From Massilia mucilaginosa (lineage in GTDB: Bacteria > Pseudomonadota > Gammaproteobacteria > Burkholderiales > Burkholderiaceae_D), in contig NZ_WHJH01000049.1 in assembly GCF_011682145.1 (NCBI RefSeq), forward strand, positions 1 through 52,792: 52,792 nt of DNA, written 5' to 3'. Below are positions 46,563 to 52,792 of this stretch, one piece after another; position 1 is the stretch's first letter; each line of letters begins with the position of its first letter. Under the pieces are notes generated by a model. The model worked only from the letters and a program-made list of their open reading frames with translations. It was not told the origin of the DNA and searched no databases. Position numbers and translations under genes: made by a program.

Positions 46563-47629
46563 GTCTGATCAACAAGATGCTGCAAGACCTCGACGCGCGC
46601 GGCTCGCAGGGCGCCGGCACGGCGCAGTCCGACATCCGCCCGGTTGGGCGCGGCGAGCGCGCCGTGCCGGTGCCGGTGGTGATGGGCGCGCTGGCCGGGG
46701 TGCTGATCCTGTCGGTGGGCGGCGTGTACGGCTGGCGCGTGCTGCGCCAGCCGGCGGTGGCGCCAGTGGCGCTGGTGCTGCCGGCCACCCCGATCCAGCA
46801 GGCCGTGATCGAGCCGCCGCACCAGCTGCCGGTGCCGGAGGTGGCGCAGGCGCCGCAGCCGGCTACCCCGGTGGCGGCGCCCGTGGCCAGCGAGCCGGTG
46901 GCGGCAGCCAAGCCGGCGCTGGCGGCGCAGCCAAGGCCAGCCGCGCCGCAACGCGAGCGCAGCGCCCCAGCGCGGACCGACAAGCCGGTGTTGCCGGCGC
47001 AGCGCACCAGGACGGCGGCGGGCAGCGACGGCGTGGCGCCGCTCGCCGGCCGCCAGGCGGCGGGCGGGCAGGGTGCCGAGAGTGTCTACCGGCGCAGCCT
47101 GGCCAGCCTGCAGGACGGCCGCGTCAGCGACGCGGTGCTGCAGCTGGAGCAGGCGCTGGCGGCCGATCCGCGCCATGAGGCGGCGCGCCAGACCCTGGTC
47201 GGGATTCATATCGAACAGGGGCGCACGGCTGAGGCCATGCGCTTGCTGCAAGCGGGCCTGGCGCTCGACGCCAGGCAGCCGGCCATGGCCATGCTGCTGG
47301 CGCGCATGCAGATCGACGGCGGCGGGTCCGGCGTCGAGACCTTGATGGCGAGTTTGCCGGCGGCCGGCGGCAACGGCGAGTATCGCGCCTTCCTGGCCGG
47401 CGCCTTGCAGCGCGAGCGGCGCCATCAGGAGGCGGTGGAGCAGTACCAGGCGGCGCTGCGCAGCGCGCCGGAGAACGGCGTCTGGTGGATGGGGCTGGGG
47501 ATGTCGCTGGAGGCCGAGAAACGCTTGCCGGAGGCGCTGGCGGCGTTCCGGCGCGCCCGGGCGGCGGGCAATCTGTCGGCGGAACTGCAAGGCTTTGTCG
47601 AGCGCAAGGTGGGGGCGCTGGGAGGCTGA
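46559..47629 (+). CDS. mshN: MSHA biogenesis protein MshN (TPR)
   Basis: A 356-residue bitopic protein. The start MSLINKMLQDLDARGSQG is the MshN signature. One TM helix (PVVMGALAGVLILSVGGVYGW, about 40-60), a long Pro/Ala-rich periplasmic linker (about 65-165), and TPR repeats (for example VSDAVLQLEQALAADPRHEA and RHQEAVEQYQAALRSAPENG) follow. It is the last gene of the plus-strand MSHA locus and ends 27 bases from the convergent DUF2625 gene. I see no strong terminator in that gap. Confidence 0.9.
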   Translation: MSLINKMLQDLDARGSQGAGTAQSDIRPVGRGERAVPVPVVMGALAGVLILSVGGVYGWRVLRQPAVAPVALVLPATPIQQAVIEPPHQLPVPEVAQAPQPATPVAAPVASEPVAAAKPALAAQPRPAAPQRERSAPARTDKPVLPAQRTRTAAGSDGVAPLAGRQAAGGQGAESVYRRSLASLQDGRVSDAVLQLEQALAADPRHEAARQTLVGIHIEQGRTAEAMRLLQAGLALDARQPAMAMLLARMQIDGGGSGVETLMASLPAAGGNGEYRAFLAGALQRERRHQEAVEQYQAALRSAPENGVWWMGLGMSLEAEKRLPEALAAFRRARAAGNLSAELQGFVERKVGALGG

Positions 47630-47656
47630 GCTGTCGCCGTCGGCGTCCGCAGACGT

Positions 47657-48295
47657 TCACAACTGCGCTCTGAAGTCCAGGTTCACTTTCCACTGCTCCT
47701 CGACTGCAACGGTGCGCCGCGAGCTGGTCTCGTGGGAGCCTTCCCTGGTCCACAAAAACGGGAAGAAGCCGAAGCACTGGTCGCCGGACAAGGTTTTTAC
47801 GTCAGGCGCGTATTTCTCCATGAGGTCCTGGCCGTAAAACTCGCGGATCCTTGCCGTCAAGGCCCATTCGACAAAGGTCGTGAAGCCGACCTCCAGCGAT
47901 TCCCATTCCAGGGTGTCGGGGGCGAGGTAATGGACCATCCCCTGGTCATCCCCGAGTCCACCGACGTTGACCGCGAAAAAGCCGCCAAGCACGTCATCGC
48001 CGACCAACAGGAAACCGTCCGATTTTCCTTCGTTCCACGCCGTGATGTTGCGCTCCAATCGAGGATGGCCAGAACCCAATATCCGAAGCCAGCCGCCATC
48101 GACCAGGATGCCCCCGGTGTCGTAAGCGATCGCGCCCAGGGTGGAGCGCGTGGTCACCTGAAGCGTCAGCAGGACATCGGCCCGGTCTAGCGAGGGCGGT
48201 AGCAGTTCCACGGGCACGTCTGTCTCACTGGCCCATTGCTGGACCAGAGGGAATGCCGGTTCTTCGGTGTCCAACAGCTCGCTGAGTTGTCGCAT
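47657..48295 (-). CDS. DUF2625 family protein
   Basis: A 212-residue cytoplasmic protein that matches what I recall of DUF2625: MRQLSELLDTEEPAFPLVQQ at the start, LLTLQVTTRSTLGAIAYDTG, GGWLRILGSGHPRL, then GFLLVGDDVLGGFFAVNVGG and a C-terminal FFPFLWTREG. No signal peptide, TM segment or catalytic motif is evident. The biochemical function of the family is not known to me. It is convergent with mshN, and its 40-base upstream gap to the RidA gene allows co-transcription with it. Confidence 0.85.
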   Translation of the reverse strand: MRQLSELLDTEEPAFPLVQQWASETDVPVELLPPSLDRADVLLTLQVTTRSTLGAIAYDTGGILVDGGWLRILGSGHPRLERNITAWNEGKSDGFLLVGDDVLGGFFAVNVGGLGDDQGMVHYLAPDTLEWESLEVGFTTFVEWALTARIREFYGQDLMEKYAPDVKTLSGDQCFGFFPFLWTREGSHETSSRRTVAVEEQWKVNLDFRAQL

Positions 48296-48334
48296 GGTTT
48301 TCCGCTTCCTCTGCGACCGTTCTTGACGGTCGCA

Positions 48335-48748
48335 TCAAGTTCTTGTTTGGCTTCCGACGCCGGCGTTGGGACGCACCGCGGCGATGGCCTCGATTTCGAT
48401 CATGGCCGCGGGATTATACAAGGCCTTGATTTCGGCGATGGTGTCGGCCGGGTAGGGCGCCGTGAAGAAGCGGCGGCGCAGTTCCACCACCTCGTTGAAG
48501 TTGCCCATATCGGTCACGAAGATCGTGACCTTGATGACGGCGTCGAGGCCCGAGCCGCCGGCGTCGAGCACGCGCTCGAGATTGGCGAAGGCCTGCTCGC
48601 CCTGGGCGCGGAAGCCGCCGTCGACAATCTTGCCATCGTCGCCGGCGCCCGCCTGCCCGGAGACGAACAAGAGCTCGCCGAATTTGATCGCTTGAGAAAG
48701 CAGGAAGGGTTCGTAATTGTCCGGCTGGGTGATGATTCGTTCGAGCAT
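48335..48748 (-). CDS. RidA family protein (YjgF/YER057c/UK114)
   Basis: A 137-residue protein of the RidA fold, which forms trimers and, in true RidA, hydrolyses reactive imines such as 2-aminoacrylate. LLFVSGQAGAGDDGKIVDGG, QGEQAFANLERVLDAGGSGL and VTIFVTDMGNFNEVVELRR are family hallmarks. The catalytic Arg of RidA (in the N-R-P context) has no clean match; the C-terminal IEIEAIAAVRPN does carry the usual Glu. It is therefore a RidA paralogue with an uncertain substrate. It is divergent from a LysR regulator, its likely controller. Confidence 0.9.
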   Translation of the reverse strand: MLERIITQPDNYEPFLLSQAIKFGELLFVSGQAGAGDDGKIVDGGFRAQGEQAFANLERVLDAGGSGLDAVIKVTIFVTDMGNFNEVVELRRRFFTAPYPADTIAEIKALYNPAAMIEIEAIAAVRPNAGVGSQTRT

Positions 48749-48889
48749 GCTTGACTCCTTTTGTCACGGCAGGGGATGTATGTGTGTGCGGCGTTGCCGG
48801 TGCCGCAGGGAGAAGATAGGCGTGCGCCGTGACGTTGACAAACGCTCATTTGTCAGGCATAAGATGATTTCATTTCATCTATATGCGCA

Positions 48890-49807
48890 ATGCGGCGACT
48901 TCCTCCATTTTCGGCACTACGCGCGTTCGAAGCGGCAGCCCGGCATGGCAGCTTCAAGCAAGCCGCCCATGAACTCGCCGTCACGCCGACCGCGATCAGC
49001 CATCAGATTCGCGCTCTGGAGGAATTGACCGGGTTGACCCTGTTCGAGCGGCAGGTGCGCAAAGTCGTCCTGACCGACGCCGGGCTGGAACTGTATCCGG
49101 TGCTGCGCGACGGTTTCAATGCATTCGAAACGGTCTTGCAGCGCCTTGAGACGGCGCAGGCACGGCGCCGGGTCGTCATCTCGGCGACCAATGCGTTCAT
49201 GGCGCGCTGGCTGGCGCCCCGGGTGGCGGATTTTCGAACGCTGTACCCTGACATCGACCTGGAGCTGCATGCATCCGATCAGGCAGTCGACCTCGGGTCC
49301 GATCTCGCCGATATTGCGATTCGCTACGGGCGCGGGCCGTATCCGGGCATGGTCGCGGAGCCGCTGTTCGCCGACCGCTTCGCGCCGGTGTCCGGCCCCC
49401 AGCTCGGACCGTTGACGCTGGCCGACCTGGACCGGGTCCCGTTGATCGATTTCAAGTGGAGTCACGCGCACCCGCTCAACCCGACCTGGAAGAACTGGTT
49501 CGCACAAGCGGGCTTGCCATGGAAGCCGCATCACGGCCAGCTACTTTTTTCGGATGAAGACCATGCAATCCAGGCGGCCCTGGCCGGCCAGGGAATTGCG
49601 CTTTTGAGCCTGGAACTGGTGGCCGCCGACCTCGCAGCCGGGCGCCTGGCGCAGCCGTTCGGCCCGAGCATGGCGGGGCACGCGTATCATCTGGTGCGCA
49701 GTGCGGGACATCGGCACGGTCCGCATGCGGAGGCTGCATGGGAATGGTTGCGCAGCCGGGCCGCTGGACCGGCGACGCCTTTGGCGCGGCCCGGACGAGC
49801 CGGGTGA
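48890..49807 (+). CDS. LysR family regulator, GcvA type
   Basis: A 305-residue LysR-type regulator. The HTH (about 1-60) reads RLPPFSALRAFEAAARHGSF, AAHELAVTPTAISHQIRALE, FERQVRKVVLTDAG, which is the GcvA/AmpR subgroup. The effector domain (about 92-295) has VISATNAFMARWLAPRVADF and ADIAIRYGRGPYPGM. The gene is divergent from the RidA gene across 141 bases, the classic layout for a LysR regulator and its target. A partly symmetrical GATGATTTCATTTCATC lies at 48863-48879, right before the start. Confidence 0.92.
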   Translation: MRRLPPFSALRAFEAAARHGSFKQAAHELAVTPTAISHQIRALEELTGLTLFERQVRKVVLTDAGLELYPVLRDGFNAFETVLQRLETAQARRRVVISATNAFMARWLAPRVADFRTLYPDIDLELHASDQAVDLGSDLADIAIRYGRGPYPGMVAEPLFADRFAPVSGPQLGPLTLADLDRVPLIDFKWSHAHPLNPTWKNWFAQAGLPWKPHHGQLLFSDEDHAIQAALAGQGIALLSLELVAADLAAGRLAQPFGPSMAGHAYHLVRSAGHRHGPHAEAAWEWLRSRAAGPATPLARPGRAG

Positions 49808-49828
49808 GGCAGGGGAACGGCGAGCTAG

Positions 49829-50926
49829 CTACAAACTCGCCAGCTCGCCCCAAATCTGCTTCATCGGAAACCTTAACTTTGCGTGATCCTCATGCAAGGC
49901 TTCCGCAATCGCGCAGCCCGGTTCGCTGGTGACGCGCTCCCGCGCCTCGCCCAGGCTCTTGCCATCGGCCGCGCGCAGCACGTGCACGCCCATGCCCGCG
50001 CCGTCCTGCGCGCGGCGCGACACCACGCCCAGTTCGGCATTTTCCAGCCGTACCAGCGTGCCCGGCGGATAGGCCCCGATCTGCGTGGCGAAGTGGCCCA
50101 GCACGATCTGGTCGTACGGCATCTCGTTGCCCGCGCCCAAACGCTGCAGCGCCACCGGCGGCAGCAAGGAGCGCCGGTAATTACGCGCCGACACGAATGC
50201 GCAGTAGCGGTCGGCCAGTCCGATCAGCTTGGCGTTCTGCGAAATCTCATCGCCCAGCTTCCCGGCCGGATAGCCGCTGCCGTCGTCATTTTCGTGATGC
50301 AGCAGCACCAGGTCGAGCCACGCCTCGTCGTTCACGCCGGCCCAGCGCAGCATCTCGACGCTGGCCGACGGATGGCGCCGCACCAGCGCCCGTTCTTCGT
50401 GCGACAGCGCGCCATCCTTGTTCTGGAACAGTTCCGCCTGGCGCACCATGCCCACGTTCATGCTCAGCGCCGCCGCCGTGATCACCAGCACTTCGGCCGG
50501 CGACTTGCCCATGGCGCGCGCGATCAGGCAGGCGACGACGGCCGCCTCGGTGCAGTGGCGCACCGCGTAGGCACCGGCAATCTGGTTCAGGAAGATGGCG
50601 GCCAGCGCCACGTCGCCGCCGCGTTCGACGGTGTCGATCAGGTCGTCGGCGGCGGCGCGCAGTTCGCGGTCGGCGCCGCCCTGGTCGCGCAGGTCCATCA
50701 AGGTGCGTTCGAGGCGGCGGTTGATCTGGTTGAGCGATTGCAGGACCGACACCGGCGCCGACGCTTCGGCGTACAGGCCGGCGGCAAGCCAGTCGTCAAG
50801 CTGGCCGGGCGCGAGCACCTGGCCCTTTTTCAGCAGCGGACGGGCGGCCGAGGGCGTGCTGAAAATATCCCAGCGCAAGGGTTCGCCGAACGCCAGGTCT
50901 GCCACGGTGATGCGCCTGATTGCCAT
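49829..50926 (-). CDS. Degenerate HD-GYP domain protein
   Basis: A 365-residue cytoplasmic protein. The N-terminal 110 residues look like the DUF3391-type leader of some HD-GYP proteins. The HD-GYP core spans about 115-260: the GYP motif is intact (HHENDDGSGYP, 210-220) and RRHP (183-186) is kept, but the catalytic HD dyad in the usual LLHDxGK stretch reads LSMNVGM (154-160), so His is Met156 and Asp is Asn157. A c-di-GMP phosphodiesterase should not work without these metal ligands, so it is more likely a c-di-GMP sensor or interaction protein. It is convergent with the LysR gene. Confidence 0.85.
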   Translation of the reverse strand: MAIRRITVADLAFGEPLRWDIFSTPSAARPLLKKGQVLAPGQLDDWLAAGLYAEASAPVSVLQSLNQINRRLERTLMDLRDQGGADRELRAAADDLIDTVERGGDVALAAIFLNQIAGAYAVRHCTEAAVVACLIARAMGKSPAEVLVITAAALSMNVGMVRQAELFQNKDGALSHEERALVRRHPSASVEMLRWAGVNDEAWLDLVLLHHENDDGSGYPAGKLGDEISQNAKLIGLADRYCAFVSARNYRRSLLPPVALQRLGAGNEMPYDQIVLGHFATQIGAYPPGTLVRLENAELGVVSRRAQDGAGMGVHVLRAADGKSLGEARERVTSEPGCAIAEALHEDHAKLRFPMKQIWGELASL

Positions 50927-50950
50927 GATGTTGGTTCCAGCTCCGGTAGA

Positions 50951-51320
50951 TCACAATCTGGCCAGACGCTCCAGCGCCAGGTGTCGTCTTTCTTGGCGAA
51001 GCAAAAACGCACAATCCCCGATTCCCGGCCATTGCTGTACAACGCGGACACGGGAAGGGCGGCGACCTTGATGCCGGTGGTCGGCCATTGTGCGAATTCC
51101 GACTCCAGTATAGGCGAAATTGCCTCGTACACACACCTTGAAAATAGGTCGCGTCGGATGGCAACAACGTGCAGCGCGAGCCTTTCAGGCCCTCGCGCAA
51201 CAGGTCACGCTTGCGCCGGTAAAAGTCCTGCATGTCGGCCGCGCGCAGTACCGGGGCGGTCGGGTTGTGCGGGGCATGATGACGATCAGGCGCGTGCGCG
51301 GCGTGACCGCGCGCGCCGCG
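50951..51320 (-). pseudogene. Aminotransferase pseudogene with frameshifts and internal deletion
   Basis: This strand carries pieces of a class I/II PLP-dependent aminotransferase of the YbdL/methionine aminotransferase type in three frames. Around 51260-51320 the family's VTPRTRLIVI and PHNPT are found, in different frames. AADM then joins directly to QDFYRRKRDLL, skipping the roughly 110 residues that hold the PLP lysine. A further frameshift lies near 51130 (YFQG to ILESEFAQW), and a seven-base deletion relative to the copy at 51948 shifts the end. The original stop is at 50951-50953. It is clearly non-functional. Confidence 0.8.
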
Positions 51321-51388
51321 GACATTGGCGATCCTGGCCGCGACGGCGCAGCGCAGGACGTGCCACGCCCACCGCTTGCACGGGCGGT

Positions 51389-51763
51389 TCAGACGTAAGG
51401 GGATTTGTGCGTAATTGAAGCGTGGCTGAAGCACCACGCGAACATGATATCGGTCGTGGCATTCGCAATCGTGTCGGGGATGTTGATTGTGACTCTGCCG
51501 ACATTAATAACACGTATCCTCGGATTCGAATTGGAAGTCTCCCTGTCCTCAATGGCAAAATCACGAACTGCATAGTCGATACCGCTGAAGTTGCCCTCCG
51601 GGTCGCCATGGGTCCCGCTGTAGATCGTCAAGCTGCCTTCATGGCGGTATTGGTCAACCACCTTTTTGACGTCATCAGCGGAAACCTCCCGATGGTTGGC
51701 AGTCCAGACGATGCGGTCGCCATAAACTCGTTGTATGAAATGTCGCGTGTTATGGAATGGCAC
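51389..51763 (-). CDS. Small protein of unknown function between two aminotransferase remnants
   Basis: A 124-residue frame starting at GTG 51763 with a good GGGAG site eight bases upstream. Recognisable elements are DDVKKVVDQYRHEGSLTIYS, then GTHGDPEGNF, a central VRDFAIEDRE, VGRVTINIPDT and a C-terminal IMFAWCFSHAS; no signal peptide or TM. I cannot name a family. Codon use is less GC-biased than in the flanking genes, so it may have been acquired. The sequence composition is protein-like, but an overlapping frame on the other strand is similar in length, so it is not certain to be a gene. Confidence 0.45.
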   Translation of the reverse strand: MPFHNTRHFIQRVYGDRIVWTANHREVSADDVKKVVDQYRHEGSLTIYSGTHGDPEGNFSGIDYAVRDFAIEDRETSNSNPRIRVINVGRVTINIPDTIANATTDIMFAWCFSHASITHKSPYV

Positions 51764-51920
51764 TTTTTGATCTCCCGTTAATTGAGTGAAAGCGTTCCTT
51801 CCGACGGAAGGCGTGAACTGTGTGAAAGCTTTCCAAGCCGCGCGCCAGATTTGCGTCGTGAACTATCGACGCGCTTGTTGCATTTTAGCGCTGAATGTAT
51901 TTTTGTACAATGTTGGTCGG

Positions 51921-51945
51921 GAGCGGGGACCAGGGGTCCGCGCTC
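51921..51945 (-). terminator. Hairpin after the truncated aminotransferase
   Basis: Arms GAGCGGGGACC (51921-51931) and GGTCCGCGCTC (51935-51945) pair except for one mismatch, with a three-base loop. It begins two bases beyond the minus-strand stop at 51948, where an intrinsic terminator would be; no T-run follows. A separate small hairpin (CCTTCC-GAC-GGAAGG) lies at 51796-51810. Confidence 0.55.
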
Positions 51946-51947
51946 CA

Positions 51948-52388
51948 TCACAGCCTGGCAAGGCGCTCCAGCGCCAGGCGCAAGGTGTCGTCGTGCTTGG
52001 CGAAGCAAAAGCGCACGATGCCCGACTCCTGGCCCTGGCTGTAAAACGCGGACACGGGAATGGCGGCGACCTCGATGTCGGTGGTGAGCCATTGTGCAAA
52101 ATCGGACTCCGGCATCGGCGGCATCGCGTCGTACCTGACACATTGAAAATAGGTGCCGTCGGCTGGCAGCAAGGTGAAGCGGGAACCCTGCAAGCCATCG
52201 CGGAACAGGTCGCGCTTGCGCTGGTAAAACGCCGGCAAGTCCAGATACGGCGCCGGATCGGCCATGTAGTTCGCCAGGCCGTGCTGCATCGGCGTGTTGA
52301 CGCTGAAAACATTGTACTGGTGTACCTTGCGGAACTCCGCCATCAGGCTGGCCGGGGCGGCGACGTAGCCGATTTTCCAGCCCGTGTT
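51948..52388 (-). pseudogene. 5'-truncated PLP-dependent aminotransferase (C-terminal third)
   Basis: An open frame of 146 residues runs from NTGWKIGYVAAPASLMAEFR to LALERLARL with no internal stop. It is the C-terminal part of a YbdL-type methionine/aromatic aminotransferase: VFSVNTPMQHGLANYMADPA, FYQRKRDLFRDGLQGSRFTL and SGIVRFCFAKHDDTLR are family segments. The PLP lysine, which lies just before TGWK (in S-F-G-K-T), is absent: homology ends at about 52388 and the upstream DNA is unrelated. Without the lysine and N-terminal two thirds it cannot be active. The reading frame is intact, so the truncation may be more recent than the decay of the copy at 50951. Confidence 0.85.
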
Positions 52389-52792
52389 TGCACAACGGTG
52401 AGTGGTTGGGGTATGGACATCGGACGGATGCCTTATGCACGCGGGAACTACGTGATTTTTCAAATGTCCATGGATTGGTCCGTCTTTGCGGTGCTTACTG
52501 GGCAAAATGTCCATGCTTTGGGGCCGGTTTTCTTAAGTAACTCGTGTAGGTTCAGCGTGCCTCGGGATGATGACGCAAGCAGTATTCTCACAGTGCCCTG
52601 ATTTGCCGCACGCAGAAACCATTTCCTCGCCATGGGGTAGTTCTTTGGACACCGACGCCTTCTAACCTGGATGTTTCATAAACGTCATCCGCAATTCCGA
52701 ATTGTCGCTCTCGACGCCGCTCGGTTCGAATTATCCTATTGTGGGCAATAGGCGCCCTACCCAATTGAACGGGGCAGGGTAAAGCGGCATGA
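52389..52792. other. Gene-free end of window
   Basis: I find no supported gene in these 404 bases. GC content falls relative to the pilus loci. AAATGTCCATG occurs twice in direct orientation (near 52462 and 52506), and a perfect inverted repeat CCTATTG-TGGG-CAATAGG lies at 52735-52752. An ATG at 52789 after a purine-rich stretch could start a gene beyond the window. The junction at about 52388 marks where the aminotransferase was broken. Confidence 0.5.

Noticed and set aside
51422-51781. Plus-strand open frame of 119 codons opposite the orphan small gene
   Set aside because: The minus-strand frame has a proper GGGAG ribosome site and a more protein-like composition; this frame has no good start context.

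Overview
The window is GC-rich, densely packed DNA with short-spaced or overlapping genes. Gene content (MSHA-type pilus, PimC/PimD-like acyl-CoA dehydrogenases, GcvA-type LysR, HD-GYP and GGDEF proteins) fits a beta-proteobacterium of the Burkholderiales, most likely Oxalobacteraceae (Massilia/Duganella/Janthinobacterium-like). That placement is inferred from gene content, not from a marker gene. I see no rRNA, tRNA or CRISPR.

Left part (1-17.7 kb). After a small secreted Cys-rich protein, an IS66-like transposase remnant and an Rrf2 regulator comes an acyl-CoA operon (two acyl-CoA dehydrogenases and two MaoC-type hydratases, 1.7-5.0 kb). Two tandem methyl-accepting chemotaxis proteins follow (5.2-8.6 kb). 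Facing them is a minus-strand signalling pair, a large hybrid histidine kinase and a REC-GGDEF cyclase (8.6-14.1 kb). Next, on the minus strand, come a third acyl-CoA dehydrogenase, an APH-type phosphotransferase and a histidine phosphatase (14.2-17.7 kb). The acyl-CoA operon and the phosphotransferase operon carry nearly the same 14-base motif in their upstream regions, which suggests one shared regulator.

Centre (17.7-47.6 kb). Two type IV pilus-like machines lie back to back around one divergent intergenic region (30.9-31.2 kb). The plus-strand set is a recognisable MSHA locus: assembly ATPase, platform protein, prepilins including the major pilin, the large MshQ tip/adhesin-like protein, then MshI, a PilN-like protein, MshJ, K, L, M and N. 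The minus-strand set is a tightly packed run of 13 genes with its own ExeA-like ATPase, secretin, TPR protein, assembly ATPase, platform protein, a PilM/GspL-like bitopic protein, PilO- and PilP-like proteins and only two prepilins. It also contains an ABC transporter: ATPase first, ABC-2 permease near the end. This ABC-coupled pilus-like operon is the strongest candidate for an undescribed system. The plus-strand ATPase keeps the MshEN c-di-GMP motif; the minus-strand one has lost key residues.

Right part (47.6-52.8 kb). A DUF2625 protein, a divergent RidA/LysR pair and a degenerate HD-GYP protein are followed by a decayed end: two broken copies of the same aminotransferase flank a small orphan gene, and the last 400 bases hold no gene I can support.
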